Source of the DNA: Rhodococcus tibetensis
Lineage (GTDB): Bacteria > Actinomycetota > Actinomycetes > Mycobacteriales > Mycobacteriaceae
Length of the DNA stretch: 64,000 bases
Direction: 5' to 3'
NCBI RefSeq assembly: GCF_024438035.1
Contig: NZ_JANFQF010000005.1
Coordinates: 186,001-250,000, forward strand
Positions 16,759 to 29,107 of this stretch are shown here, in pieces (within the stretch, counting starts at the first letter, position 1; each line of letters begins with the position of its first letter). Both the position numbers and the translations under genes were made by a program. The notes under the pieces are model-generated. The model saw only the letters and a list, made by a program, of their open reading frames with translations. It made no database searches and was not told the origin of the DNA.

Positions 16759-17627
16759 TGTCCGACCATGTCCTACCCGACGGTCTGGACGCGGACGAGG
16801 TGCGTGCGCTCGTGCGTCTCGCGCTGGACGAGGACCTGCGGTACGGACCGGACGTGACGTCGTCGTCCACGGTCCCGGCCGACGCGGTGGCCAAGGCGTC
16901 CGTGGTCTCCCGCGCGTACGGCACCGTCGCCGGCCTCGACGTGGGACTTCTGGTGCTCGACGAGGTGATCGGGGCGGGCCGCTACCAGGTTCTCGACCGG
17001 GTCGCAGACGGCACCCGGGTCGTGCCCGGCCAGGCCGTGCTGACGGTCGCCGCGCCCACACAGGGGCTGCTCACCGCGGAGCGGACCATGCTCAACCTGG
17101 TGTGCCACCTGTCCGGCATCGCCACGGCGACGTCCGCCTGGGTGGACGCGGTCGAGGGCACCGGCGCGAAGATCCGGGACAGTCGCAAGACGCTTCCCGG
17201 CTTGCGTTCGCTGCAGAAATACGCGGTCCGCATCGGTGGTGGCGTCAATCACCGGATGGGACTCGGGGATGCGGCTTTGATCAAGGACAATCACGTCGCC
17301 GCAGCAGGATCGGTGGTGGCGGCATTGCGCGCCGTGCGCGGGGCGGCTCCGGACATCGAGTGCGAGGTCGAGGTCGACAGCCTCGAGCAGCTCGACGAGG
17401 TGCTTGCCGAGAATGTCGAACTCGTTCTTCTCGACAACTTCCCGCTGTGGCAGACACAGATCGCCGTGCAGCGCCGCGACGCGAATGCACCCGGCACCAA
17501 GCTGGAGTCGTCCGGCGGTCTCACACTCGGCGTGGCGGCGGAGTATGCCGCTACAGGCGTCGACTATCTCGCTGTCGGTGCGCTCACTCACTCCGTGACC
17601 GTGCTGGATCTCGGCCTCGACATGTGA
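16758..17627 (+). CDS. nadC: nicotinate-nucleotide pyrophosphorylase (quinolinate phosphoribosyltransferase)
   Basis: 289 residues; converts quinolinate and PRPP to nicotinate mononucleotide. Signatures: DVTSSSTVP near 30, RTMLNLVCHLSGIAT, DSRKTLPGLRSLQKYAVRIGGG (substrate Arg/Lys/His) and ESSGGLTLG at the phosphate site. The ATG at 16758 lies in the nadB stop (TGATG); a reading from 16641 is an overlap artefact. Last of the nad operon; the convergent LysE gene ends 10 bases beyond. Confidence 0.95.
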   Translation: MSDHVLPDGLDADEVRALVRLALDEDLRYGPDVTSSSTVPADAVAKASVVSRAYGTVAGLDVGLLVLDEVIGAGRYQVLDRVADGTRVVPGQAVLTVAAPTQGLLTAERTMLNLVCHLSGIATATSAWVDAVEGTGAKIRDSRKTLPGLRSLQKYAVRIGGGVNHRMGLGDAALIKDNHVAAAGSVVAALRAVRGAAPDIECEVEVDSLEQLDEVLAENVELVLLDNFPLWQTQIAVQRRDANAPGTKLESSGGLTLGVAAEYAATGVDYLAVGALTHSVTVLDLGLDM

Positions 17628-17636
17628 CGTCACGGT

Positions 17637-18266
17637 TCAGACGGCGCGGTGGACTGTGGCGAGGAATGTCGCGGCCACGAAGAACAGCCCCGCGAACGTC
17701 CGGTTGGTGGCGCGCTGCTGTCGCGGTGAGCGCATCAGCCGCAGGACCTTCGCGGCCAGGCCGGTGTATCCGGTCATGACGACGACATCGACCGCGACCA
17801 TGGTGGCGGCGATGATCAGGTACTGAGGGAGAAGCGGCTCCGACGGCGTGACGAACTGGGGTAGTACCGCCAGCATGAACACGACGGCCTTCGGGTTGCT
17901 CGCGTTCACGAGAAACCCGCGCAGCGTCATGGCAGGACCGCTCGCCGCGAGGGCGTCGCCGCCCACCTCGGAGAGGTCGGTCGCGCTCGCTCGCCACTGT
18001 CGCACACCCAGATACACCAGGTAGGCGACCCCGAACCATTTGACAGCGGTGAAGGCGAGCGTCGAATTGGCGAGCAGCGCGCCCAGACCTGCGGCGACCA
18101 CAGCGATCTGCAGCAGCAGGCCGATCTGCAAGCCGGCAATGTTCCAGTATCCGCGACGAAGTCCGTGCCGCATCCCGGTGGCCATCGACGCGATCGCGCC
18201 TGCACCGGGCGACACACTGATCACGCACGATGCGCCCAGCACTGCACACCACATCTGCCACGACAC
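17637..18266 (-). CDS. LysE/RhtB-family exporter
   Basis: 209 residues with about six membrane spans and the family opening SVSPGAGAIASMATGMRHG near 18 and NPKAVVFMLAVLPQFV near 124. Members export amino acids or small solutes. It is convergent with nadC, so not in that operon. The actual substrate is unknown; there is no adjacent LysG-type regulator. Confidence 0.88.
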   Translation of the reverse strand: MSWQMWCAVLGASCVISVSPGAGAIASMATGMRHGLRRGYWNIAGLQIGLLLQIAVVAAGLGALLANSTLAFTAVKWFGVAYLVYLGVRQWRASATDLSEVGGDALAASGPAMTLRGFLVNASNPKAVVFMLAVLPQFVTPSEPLLPQYLIIAATMVAVDVVVMTGYTGLAAKVLRLMRSPRQQRATNRTFAGLFFVAATFLATVHRAV

Positions 18267-18343
18267 GACGTCATGTTACGGCGCGGTGCGGCCGTTCTCT
18301 GTGCAAGGGTGGTCGGCCGCGAGAAGGGTGGGCGACGATTCCA

Positions 18344-19621
18344 CTACGGCGGGTCGATGCAACTGGTGGGCAGATCTACCAGCGAACAGAATCCCAGCTT
18401 CCGCGCTGGTACGTAGCTGTCCGGCAGCCCACTTCCGATGATGTCGCGGTACGTCACGACTGCATCCGTGGGGTGGCGGGTGAGAGTCGGATCGGTGAGC
18501 GCGTCGACGGTGTAGAGGCCGAAGCGGGGCCGGTACGTTCCCCACTCGTAATTGTCGGTGATCGACCAGTAGTTGTAACCGATGACCGGCGCGCCGTCCT
18601 GTCGCGCTCGTTCCATCCAGTAGACGTGGTCGCGGAGGTGGTCCGATCTGGTGTATCCGTCCGGACGCGGTTGTCCGTCGTCGGTGGGCATGCCGTTCTC
18701 CACGACGTACAGCGGCAGTCCCGGGAACTTGCGCGTGTAGCGCATGAGCGCGGAGTAGATGCCGTCCGGTTGCGGGTCTATGTCGTAGAAGTCGTCGGTG
18801 ATCGCGTTGACCGCGGTGACGTTGTCGAGAGCGAGTCCGTAGTAATAGTCGACTCCGAGAAAGTCGAGTCGCTCGCGCACCCGGTCCACGAACATCGCGT
18901 CCACGGCGTCGGTGGCGCCAGGGATGTAGGAGAGATTGCTGCTCACGCGAGCACCCGGGTCGTTCTCGTGAATCAGGTCGTAGGCGCGGCGGTGAACCTC
19001 GACGAGCCGGTCGAGCATGTACGGAGCCTGAGCGGCGGTGATGCCACCGAACGTCAGTTCCTTCTGCAGGTACACGGTCGGCTCGTTGATGGTGATCCAG
19101 AGAGCGCCCGAACCGGAGTAGCGGGGAACTACCCTGCGGGCGTTGGCGAGCCAGTCTTCGACCGTTCTCGAATTCGTCCACCCACCCTGGTCCGCGACCC
19201 AGCCCGGGTACACCCAGTGGTCGAGGGTGATCATCGGCGTCATCCCGTGGCGGGTGATCTCACGGACGATGTCGTCGTAGTAGCGGAGTTCGGTGTCGTC
19301 CCAGGTGCCCCGCGACGGCTGTACTCGCGCCCATTCGATACCGAATCGGAACACGTCGACACCGAGGTTTGCCGCGCGGGCGATGTCCTCGCGGTAGCGG
19401 TGGCGGAAGTCGACCGAGTCGCCGATCGCATCCTGCGTCCTGCCCGACGCCGAGTAACGCGCCCAGTTGCTGTCCGGCGGGGAACCCTCGGACTGGAACC
19501 CGGAAGTAGAGACACCCCACAGGAATTCGTCCGGTAGCGGCGCAGCGGCCGCCGTAGCCGAGGACGTCAGCAAGCTCGAAAGGATCGCGCCGGCGCCCAA
19601 GAGAATCGAGGGAGTCCGCAT
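18344..19621 (-). CDS. secreted glycoside hydrolase family 1 beta-glucosidase-like protein
   Basis: 425 residues: a signal peptide (about 1-27, ending in TAAAA) and a GH1 barrel. The acid/base Glu is E180 in TINEPT and the nucleophile is E309 in VVENGM, the two GH1 signatures. DEFLWGVSTSGFQSEG opens the catalytic domain. Most GH1 enzymes are cytosolic, so secretion is notable and suggests action on external oligosaccharides or glycosides. The start at 19621 is chosen because the upstream extension from 19792 is basic, non-homologous and crosses the divergent acyl-CoA dehydrogenase start. Confidence 0.9.
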   Translation of the reverse strand: MRTPSILLGAGAILSSLLTSSATAAAAPLPDEFLWGVSTSGFQSEGSPPDSNWARYSASGRTQDAIGDSVDFRHRYREDIARAANLGVDVFRFGIEWARVQPSRGTWDDTELRYYDDIVREITRHGMTPMITLDHWVYPGWVADQGGWTNSRTVEDWLANARRVVPRYSGSGALWITINEPTVYLQKELTFGGITAAQAPYMLDRLVEVHRRAYDLIHENDPGARVSSNLSYIPGATDAVDAMFVDRVRERLDFLGVDYYYGLALDNVTAVNAITDDFYDIDPQPDGIYSALMRYTRKFPGLPLYVVENGMPTDDGQPRPDGYTRSDHLRDHVYWMERARQDGAPVIGYNYWSITDNYEWGTYRPRFGLYTVDALTDPTLTRHPTDAVVTYRDIIGSGLPDSYVPARKLGFCSLVDLPTSCIDPP

Positions 19622-19709
19622 CGGCCGAAGAGTAGCCGAAATGCTGTGTCGAGACCGTCGATTTGGGGGATACTCGTCGGTAGGACTACCCGCCAGTAGG
19701 AGGCGCGTC

Positions 19710-21653
19710 ATGGTCGACACATCAGCTCCGAAGGTCACCGAGGCAGAAGCACGAGCGGTCGCGGAGGAGGCGAGGGAGTCCGGCTGGGACAAACCCTCAT
19801 TCGCGAAGGAACTGTTTCTGGGACGGTTCCGGCTGAATCTGGTTCACCCGTTTCCCCGGCCTGCAGTTGAGGGCGCTGCCAAAGCCGAGGAGTTCCTGAC
19901 GCGTCTCCGCGCCTACTGCGAGGAGATGGACGGCAGTGTCATCGAATCCCAGTCACGCATTCCCGACGAGTACGTGCGCGGACTCGCCGACCTGGGATGT
20001 TTCGGGCTCAAGATCGCGGAGGAGTACGGCGGGCTCGGGCTTTCCCAGGTCGCGTACAACCGGGCCCTGATGTTGGTCGCTTCGGTGCATCCGAGCCTCG
20101 GCGCACTCCTGTCGGCGCACCAGTCGATCGGAGTGCCGGAACCGCTCAAGCTTGCCGGCACTCCCGAGCAGAAAGCCGAATTCCTGCCGCGGTGCGCCCG
20201 CGGCGCCATCTCCGCCTTCCTCCTCACCGAACCGGACGTCGGTTCCGACCCCGCCCGGCTGGCGTCATCGGCTACTCCCATCGAAGGCGGTGCGGCCTAC
20301 GAGCTGGACGGCGTCAAGCTGTGGACGACCAACGGCGTCGTGGCGGAACTGCTCGTCGTCATGGCACGAGTGCCCAAGAGCGAGGGTCACCGCGGCGGAA
20401 TCTCGGCTTTCGTCGTCGAGGCGGACACCCCGGGCATCACCGTGGAACGGCGCAATGCCTTCATGGGACTGCGGGGAATCGAGAACGGGGTGACCCGCAT
20501 GTACAAGGTGCGCGTTCCCAAGGAGAACCTGATCGGGCGGGAAGGCGACGGACTCAAGATTGCGCTCACCACGCTCAATGCCGGTCGACTCGCGATACCG
20601 GCGATGTGTGCCGGGGCCGGCAAGTGGTCTCTGAAGATCGCCCGGGAATGGTCCGGTGTCCGGGTGCAGTGGGGCAAGCCGGTCGGCGAACACGCGGCGG
20701 TTGCCAACAAACTGTCATTCATGGCCGCCACCACCTACGCCCTCGAAGCCGTGGTGGACCTCTCAGCGCAGATGAACGACGAGGGTCGTAACGACATCCG
20801 GATCGAGGCGGCGCTCGCCAAGCTGTGGTCCTCCGAAATGGCCTGTGTCCTGTCCGACGAGCTCATTCAGGTGCGCGGCGGTCGCGGATACGAGACGGCG
20901 GCGTCGCTGGCGGCGCGCGGCGAGCGAGCGGTTCCCGCGGAGCAACTGGACCGCGACTTGCGCATCAACAGGATCTTCGAGGGTTCGAGCGAGATCATGC
21001 GGCTCCTCGTCGCCCGGGAGGCCGTCGACGCCCATCTCACGGCTGCAGGTGATCTCGCGGACCCCCACGCCGACACCGGCGCGAAGGCCCGGGCGGCTGC
21101 CAAGGCGAGCGGTTTCTACGCCAAGTGGCTGCCGCAGCTCGTGGCCGGCAAGGGGCAGATGCCGATGTCGTACGGTGAATTCGGGGTCCTGGCCAAGCAC
21201 CTGCGTTTCGTCGAACGGCACTCCCGCAAATTGGCCCGCTCCACGTTCTACGGCATGGCCCGCTGGCAGGCGGCGCTCGAGAAGCAGCAGGGGTTCCTCG
21301 GGCGGGTCGTGGACATCGGCGCAGAACTGTTCGCGATGTCCGCCAGCTGCGTGAAGGCGGAGATGCAGCGCGAGGAGAACGAGGCCGAAGGTGCCGCGGC
21401 GTACGAACTCGCCGACGTCTTCTGCAGGCAGGCGGCACTGAGGGTCGAGAAACTGTTCGACGGGCTGTGGCACAACACCGACGACGCCGACCGCCAGATC
21501 GCGCAATCGGTACTCGAAGGACGTTATGCGTGGCTCGAACGGGGAGTGGTCGACCCCAGCGAGGGCACCGGTCCGTGGATCACCGAATGGTCGCCCGGCG
21601 CATCCACCGAAGAGAATCTGGCCAGGAGGTTCGTCGAATCCACCCGTCTCTGA
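19710..21653 (+). CDS. acyl-CoA dehydrogenase, long form
   Basis: 647 residues, against about 380-400 for classical acyl-CoA dehydrogenases: an N-terminal helical domain, a beta domain with the LTEPDVGSDP flavin motif and WTTNG, a C-terminal helical domain with IFEGSSEIMR (last Glu near the active site), then about 190 extra residues of helix. The length resembles very-long-chain ACADs and mycobacterial FadE5-type enzymes; it catalyses the first step of fatty acid beta-oxidation. GTAGGAGG precedes the ATG at 19710; a longer reading from 19467 overlaps the GH1 start and is rejected. It appears to be transcribed alone. Confidence 0.9.
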   Translation: MVDTSAPKVTEAEARAVAEEARESGWDKPSFAKELFLGRFRLNLVHPFPRPAVEGAAKAEEFLTRLRAYCEEMDGSVIESQSRIPDEYVRGLADLGCFGLKIAEEYGGLGLSQVAYNRALMLVASVHPSLGALLSAHQSIGVPEPLKLAGTPEQKAEFLPRCARGAISAFLLTEPDVGSDPARLASSATPIEGGAAYELDGVKLWTTNGVVAELLVVMARVPKSEGHRGGISAFVVEADTPGITVERRNAFMGLRGIENGVTRMYKVRVPKENLIGREGDGLKIALTTLNAGRLAIPAMCAGAGKWSLKIAREWSGVRVQWGKPVGEHAAVANKLSFMAATTYALEAVVDLSAQMNDEGRNDIRIEAALAKLWSSEMACVLSDELIQVRGGRGYETAASLAARGERAVPAEQLDRDLRINRIFEGSSEIMRLLVAREAVDAHLTAAGDLADPHADTGAKARAAAKASGFYAKWLPQLVAGKGQMPMSYGEFGVLAKHLRFVERHSRKLARSTFYGMARWQAALEKQQGFLGRVVDIGAELFAMSASCVKAEMQREENEAEGAAAYELADVFCRQAALRVEKLFDGLWHNTDDADRQIAQSVLEGRYAWLERGVVDPSEGTGPWITEWSPGASTEENLARRFVESTRL

Positions 21654-21659
21654 CACGGA

Positions 21660-21772
21660 GGGTGCCACGTCTCCGGGCCCAGGGGGTGCCACGACGATCA
21701 GCCCAGTGAGTGTCACGACCTCGCGTCGCCGGTACAGTCCGAGGCGCACGCGAGTGCGTGGCACTCACCGGG
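21660..21772 (+). repeat. GTGCCACG repeat cluster and large stem-loop
   Basis: Two direct copies of GGTGCCACG (21661-21669 and 21686-21694) are followed by a long stem-loop (21702-21772). Its arms are TGAGTGTCACG (21707-21717) and CGTGGCACTCA (21757-21767), with inner stem TCGCG/CGCGA and outer CCC/GGG pairs. So the same core occurs four times, one inverted. It lies 7 bases after the acyl-CoA dehydrogenase stop, so it may end that transcript. It could also be a dispersed intergenic repeat. Confidence 0.6.
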
Positions 21773-21807
21773 AGTACGACGCCGGCGTATGAGCCGAGGG
21801 AATATCA

Positions 21808-22884
21808 GTGCGCAGCTTCATTTGTCGTAAGTGCGGGCAACGACTGTCGTTCGAAAACTCGTTGTGCCTCAAATGTAAGAGCGCTCTCGGCTTTCATTTG
21901 CCCAGTCGTTCCATCTTCGTCCTCGACAGTGACGAGCACGCGGAGATCGATGGCGAAGTCTGGGTCCGGTGCCCCAATCGCGCGATCGCACGGTGCAATT
22001 GGCTCGTCCGGCGCGATGACGACCGACTCGATGACGCCCAACAACTGTGCGCCTCGTGCCGGTTGACGCGGACGCGTCCCCGGGATTCGGACGAGGAAGG
22101 AATGGCAGCGTTCGCGGTTGCCGAAACCAACAAGCGGCGGGTGGTCCTCGAACTCGACGAGCTGGGCCTCCCCTTGGTGCCGAAATCCGAGGACCCGGAC
22201 GGTGGTCTGGCGTTCGATCTGCTCTCGAGCGCGAAGACGAATGTGATCACCGGACACGCAGCCGGGGTGATCACCCTCGATCTTGCGGAGGGCGACGACG
22301 TGCACCGCGAGCAGTTACGGGTCGCGATGGACGAGCCGTACCGCACACTCGTCGGTCATTTCCGGCACGAGGTGGGGCACTACTACCAGATGCTGTTGGT
22401 CGGGGAAGGTGAGGAGCGACGCCGATTCGAGGAACTGTTCGGCGACCCGGATCAGGACTACGGGGCGGCTCTGAAGCGTCACTACGACGAGGGCGCCCCG
22501 AAGGACTGGGGCCGGCTGTATGTGTCCTCGTACGCGACGATGCACCCGGCCGAGGACTGGGCCGAGACGTTCGCCCACTATCTGCACATCCGCGACGCCC
22601 TGGACACGGCGGCGGCATACGCGATGGCTCCCGCGGGAGCGACGACGAGCAGTGAACTCGCCGGGGACGTCGGCTTCGATCAAATCATCGACTGGTGGCT
22701 TCCGCTGTCGTGGGCGCTCAACCAGATGAACAGATCGATGGGTCACCACGACCTGTATCCGTTCGTCCTGCCCGCCGCGGTCCTGCGGAAAATGCGGTTC
22801 ATCCACTCCCTGATCCAGCCGGCCCCCGTGTGGGACGACCGGAATCTTCCGGCCCGGGAAACGACGGCAGTCACCGACCGGTGA
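21808..22884 (+). CDS. putative zinc metallopeptidase with zinc-ribbon N-terminus
   Basis: 358 residues. An N-terminal zinc ribbon (C6, C9, C20, C23) is followed by a peptidase region with HEVGH (187-191) and a downstream HPAEDWAETFAHY stretch that may supply the third zinc ligand and a catalytic acid. This matches the Peptidase_Mx/DUF2248 group, whose substrates are unknown. GAGGGAAT precedes the GTG at 21808. No signal peptide is seen, so it is probably cytosolic. It stands alone between the acyl-CoA dehydrogenase and the his operon. Confidence 0.82.
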   Translation: MRSFICRKCGQRLSFENSLCLKCKSALGFHLPSRSIFVLDSDEHAEIDGEVWVRCPNRAIARCNWLVRRDDDRLDDAQQLCASCRLTRTRPRDSDEEGMAAFAVAETNKRRVVLELDELGLPLVPKSEDPDGGLAFDLLSSAKTNVITGHAAGVITLDLAEGDDVHREQLRVAMDEPYRTLVGHFRHEVGHYYQMLLVGEGEERRRFEELFGDPDQDYGAALKRHYDEGAPKDWGRLYVSSYATMHPAEDWAETFAHYLHIRDALDTAAAYAMAPAGATTSSELAGDVGFDQIIDWWLPLSWALNQMNRSMGHHDLYPFVLPAAVLRKMRFIHSLIQPAPVWDDRNLPARETTAVTDR

Positions 22885-22947
22885 AAACGGGGTGCGCCTA
22901 TCCTGGATAATCGGTGTAGAGCCCTGTTCTCCGTAGGACAGCGCGCT

Positions 22948-22991
22948 CGTCAGTGACTTGCCAGCTCGTCCGTGACCTGCACGTCAGTGAC
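22948..22991 (+). repeat. triple direct repeat upstream of hisD
   Basis: CGTCAGTGAC at 22948-22957, CGTCCGTGAC at 22967-22976 and CGTCAGTGAC at 22982-22991 lie in the 140-base gap before hisD. The centre spacings are 19 and 15 bases. They end 33 bases before the hisD ATG. Regularly repeated decamers suggest a DNA-binding site, though no histidine regulator is known to me for this motif. Confidence 0.5.
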
Positions 22992-23024
22992 ACCGTGTCC
23001 CGCCAGTCGCAGAGAGGACCTCTC

Positions 23025-26097
<3,073 letters not shown>

Positions 26098-26110
26098 TCG
26101 GGTCGCCTTC

Positions 26111-26263
26111 GTGAGCGTCGTCCTCGTCTACGCACTGTTCATTGCCGCCGGAATCGCGGCGGGGGGCGCATATTCGATGTGGAAGTTCAACAAGCTGGCC
26201 TCGGGTGTGCTGCTGGCATTGGCGGTGCTGGCAGCGGTGGCGGGCGTCGTCAGGCTGCTGTAG
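26111..26263 (+). CDS. 50-residue membrane protein in the his operon
   Basis: Fifty residues, almost wholly two hydrophobic spans (about 3-20 and 31-48) joined by a short polar turn (SMWKFNKLASG). The GTG at 26111 follows hisB by 13 bases, and its TAG stop shares its last G with the MFS GTG start. It is probably a small inner-membrane protein. There is no known homologue I can name. The tight spacing supports a real gene, but no other evidence does. Confidence 0.55.
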   Translation: MSVVLVYALFIAAGIAAGGAYSMWKFNKLASGVLLALAVLAAVAGVVRLL

Positions 26264-27456
26264 TGCCTGTCGCCGCCGAGACGGGACCCCGCTTGCTGCG
26301 TACTCCCGGTCTGCTCGCCGCGATGGTGATGGGGGCGGCGGCGTTCGGTGGTTGGGCGGTACTGCTGCCTGTGGTCCCGTTGATCGTGTCTCTCTCGGGA
26401 GGGTCGGACACCCTCGCGGGCAGTGTGACTGCTGTCTTCATGGCCGCCACGGTGCTGACCCAGCTCGGCGTTCCCCGGCTCCTGCGCAGTTGGGGGCACC
26501 GGTGGGTCCTCGCGGCCGGATGCCTGCTCCTGGGGCCGCCGTCGTTGCTTTTCCTGGTATCCACCGAGGCGATCCCGGTTCTCGCGGTATCCGCGGTCCG
26601 GGGTACGGGCTTCGGGATGCTCACCGTGGCGGGCAGCGCCCTCGTCGCCGAACTGGTTCCGCGCGAGATGCTCGGCCGGGCCACGGGCGCGCAGGGGATC
26701 GCGGTGGCAGCCGCGCAGATGGTGGGCCTGCCCGCAGGGCTCGCGATCATGCAGCACTGGTCCGCCACCCCGGTCTTCGTGCTCGGTGCGCTGATTCCCG
26801 TGCTGGCGGTGGGTGCAGTCATGCGGCTGCCATCCCTGTATCCACGCCCGGCCGGTGCCCTGCGGGGACGTATACCGCTGTCGGTCCTTCTCGTGCCCTG
26901 GCTGGCTATTGCCATGGCGGCCGCAGCATTCGGTGGTGTGTCGAGTCTCCTGCCGATCGCCATCGCCGAGCGGGCGTCTCTCGCCGGCGGAGTCCTCGCG
27001 GTGGTCAGCGGCGCGGCAGTGTGTGGGCGGTACGTGGCCGGTTCGTTCTCCGACCGGGTCGGAGTCGGCCGGGCGTTGATGCCCGCGCTCGCGTTCACCT
27101 GCGGCGGTCTGGCGTTGTTCGCGGTCGCGGCGGCCCAGGACGGGACCGTGATCATCCTGCTCTGCGCCGCTGTGATCTTCGGATTCGGGTTCGGCGCAGT
27201 CCAGAACGAATCGCTGGTCATGATCTTCACCGCCGCCGGACCTTCCCGGTTCGGTGCCGCGAGCGCCGGATGGAACATCGGATTCGACGCCGGAACGGGA
27301 TTTGGGTCTCTCACTCTCGGGGCCGTCGCTTCGGTGGCGGGGTATTCGTGGGTCTTCGCGGTGGCGGCGGCAGCGGTGGCCGTCGTCCCCGCGACGGGAG
27401 GGCTGGTCGGCCGCGCCCTGGGGGGCTGGAGACGGCCGGATAGAATCGAGTCATGA
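26263..27456 (+). CDS. MFS transporter inside the his operon
   Basis: 397 residues with about twelve hydrophobic spans and the inter-domain layout of major facilitator transporters ([14 protein letters not shown] resembles the loop after TM8). It could export histidine-pathway metabolites, but the substrate is unknown. The GTG at 26263 shares one base with the previous stop; the reading from 26179 would overlap the small protein. The stop overlaps the hisH ATG by 4 bases, so it is co-transcribed with his genes. Confidence 0.82.
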   Translation: MPVAAETGPRLLRTPGLLAAMVMGAAAFGGWAVLLPVVPLIVSLSGGSDTLAGSVTAVFMAATVLTQLGVPRLLRSWGHRWVLAAGCLLLGPPSLLFLVSTEAIPVLAVSAVRGTGFGMLTVAGSALVAELVPREMLGRATGAQGIAVAAAQMVGLPAGLAIMQHWSATPVFVLGALIPVLAVGAVMRLPSLYPRPAGALRGRIPLSVLLVPWLAIAMAAAAFGGVSSLLPIAIAERASLAGGVLAVVSGAAVCGRYVAGSFSDRVGVGRALMPALAFTCGGLALFAVAAAQDGTVIILLCAAVIFGFGFGAVQNESLVMIFTAAGPSRFGAASAGWNIGFDAGTGFGSLTLGAVASVAGYSWVFAVAAAAVAVVPATGGLVGRALGGWRRPDRIES

Positions 27457-28088
27457 CCGTCCCCACCATTGCAGTCCTCGATTACGGCTCCGGCAACCTG
27501 CATTCGGCTACCCGCGCGCTGGCCCGAACGGGTGCGCAGGTCGAGGTGACGGCAGACCACAAGGTGGCCCTCGCGGCCGATGGCCTGGTGGTTCCCGGGG
27601 TCGGCGCTTTCGCCGCCTGCATGGAAGGGCTCCGGGCGGTGCGCGGCGAGCGGCTCATCGGTCAGCGCCTCGCCGGTGGCAGACCGGTCCTCGGCATCTG
27701 CGTAGGTATGCAGATCATGTTCGAACGCGGCGTCGAGTTCGGTGTCGAGGCGGAGGGCTGCGGCGAATGGCCCGGCACCGTCGAACGGCTCCAGGCCGCT
27801 GTCCTGCCGCACATGGGCTGGAACACCGTCGAGGCCCCCGACGAGAGCACCCTCTTCAAGGGAATCGATCCCGACACCCGGTTCTATTTCGTGCACTCCT
27901 ATGCGGTGCAGAAGTGGGAGATGCCGACGCCGGAGCGCCTGGCACCACCTGCGCTGACGTGGGCGGATCACGGCGGGAAGTTCCTCGCAGCCGTGGAGAA
28001 CGGTGCACTGTCGGCCACCCAGTTCCACCCGGAGAAATCCGGTGACGCAGGAGCGGAACTTCTCCGGAACTGGGTGCGCAGCTTGTGA
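27453..28088 (+). CDS. hisH: imidazole glycerol phosphate synthase, glutamine amidotransferase subunit
   Basis: 211 residues; supplies ammonia to HisF. The class I amidotransferase nucleophile is in LGICVGMQ, and the His/Glu pair is in [18 protein letters not shown] opens the domain. It starts inside the MFS stop (ATGA) and its stop overlaps the following small GTG. Partner HisF lies about 1.8 kb downstream. Confidence 0.95.
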   Translation: MTVPTIAVLDYGSGNLHSATRALARTGAQVEVTADHKVALAADGLVVPGVGAFAACMEGLRAVRGERLIGQRLAGGRPVLGICVGMQIMFERGVEFGVEAEGCGEWPGTVERLQAAVLPHMGWNTVEAPDESTLFKGIDPDTRFYFVHSYAVQKWEMPTPERLAPPALTWADHGGKFLAAVENGALSATQFHPEKSGDAGAELLRNWVRSL

Positions 28089-28345
28089 CGGAGCCACCCG
28101 GTGAGGGACGCCGTGACCTGTCGATCGGCCTGCTCGCCGTGTCCGCATTGGGTGCGGCCACGGTGGTATTGGTCATCGCGACCACCGTCATCCTCGTCGT
28201 GAAGCCGGGGCCAGTCCTGGGCCTGGTGGTCGGCCTGCTGGGAGTCGCGGGAGCGATCGCATCCATGGGGTACGTGTCGAAGCGCATGACCCGCAACGCC
28301 TACGGTGACGATCCGCCGGACCCCGAGCCGGGTTCCGACCGCTGA
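28085..28345 (+). CDS. 86-residue two-span membrane protein in the his operon
   Basis: Two hydrophobic spans (about 15-40 and 43-62) between a charged N-terminus and a short, Asp/Pro-rich tail. The GTG overlaps the hisH stop (GTGA). No family is recognised. Many actinobacterial his operons carry similar small membrane genes, but a role is not known. The overlap with hisH and the tight spacing to hisA support it as real. Confidence 0.7.
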   Translation: MTEPPGEGRRDLSIGLLAVSALGAATVVLVIATTVILVVKPGPVLGLVVGLLGVAGAIASMGYVSKRMTRNAYGDDPPDPEPGSDR

Positions 28346-28364
28346 GCGACTAGGGTTGTCGCAC

Positions 28365-29099
28365 GTGAGCCTGGTCCTTTTGCCTGCTGTAGATGTCGTC
28401 AACGGTGAAGCTGTTCGCCTCGTCCAGGGGGAGGCGGGGAGCGAGACCGGGTACGGCTCGCCCCGCGATGCCGCCCTCGCGTGGCAGAACGACGGTGCCG
28501 AGTGGGTGCACATCGTCGACCTCGACGCCGCGTTCGGTCGCGGTTCGAATCGGGAACTCCTCTCCGACGTGGTGGGTGAACTCGACATTCAGGTCGAACT
28601 GTCCGGGGGAATCCGCGACGACGAGTCTCTGGAGGCCGCTCTGGCCACCGGGTGTGGCCGCGTGAACCTCGGTACCGCCGCCATCGAGAACCCCGACTGG
28701 TGTGCCCGCGCGATCGCGAAGTACGGCGACAAGATCGCCGTCGGCCTCGATGTGCGGCTGGTCGAAGGTGAATATCAACTCCGGGGCCGCGGCTGGGTCA
28801 CCGAAGGCGGAAACCTGTGGGAGACCTTGACGCGGCTCGACCGGGACGGCTGCTCGCGCTACGTCGTCACCGACGTCAGCAAGGACGGCACCCTGACCGG
28901 TCCCAATCTCGAACTCCTCGCGCAGGTGTGCGCGTCCACCGACGCGCCGGTCGTGGCCTCGGGTGGTGTGTCGACCATCGACGACCTGACGGCGATCGCC
29001 GGGCTCGTCGATCAGGGCGTCGAGGGGGCCATCATCGGCAAGGCGCTCTACGCGGGACGTTTCACACTCCCTGAGGCGCTCGCCGCGGTGTCGGGCTGA
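28365..29099 (+). CDS. priA: phosphoribosyl isomerase, HisA/PriA type
   Basis: 244 residues, a TIM barrel that isomerises ProFAR in histidine synthesis. The catalytic Asp pair is D10 (PAVDVVNG) and D170 (TDVSKDGTL), the second matching D175 in M. tuberculosis PriA. Actinobacterial HisA also does the TrpF reaction. No trpF is in the trp cluster here, which agrees with bifunctionality. The GTG at 28365 gives a normal length; 28305 would extend into the previous gene. Confidence 0.93.
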   Translation: MSLVLLPAVDVVNGEAVRLVQGEAGSETGYGSPRDAALAWQNDGAEWVHIVDLDAAFGRGSNRELLSDVVGELDIQVELSGGIRDDESLEAALATGCGRVNLGTAAIENPDWCARAIAKYGDKIAVGLDVRLVEGEYQLRGRGWVTEGGNLWETLTRLDRDGCSRYVVTDVSKDGTLTGPNLELLAQVCASTDAPVVASGGVSTIDDLTAIAGLVDQGVEGAIIGKALYAGRFTLPEALAAVSG

Positions 29100-29107
29100 T
29101 TCCGGTC

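Noticed and set aside
26250-28148. A 632-codon open frame on the minus strand
   Set aside because: It is a high-GC shadow of the MFS and hisH genes, rich in Arg and Pro, with no homology-like motifs.
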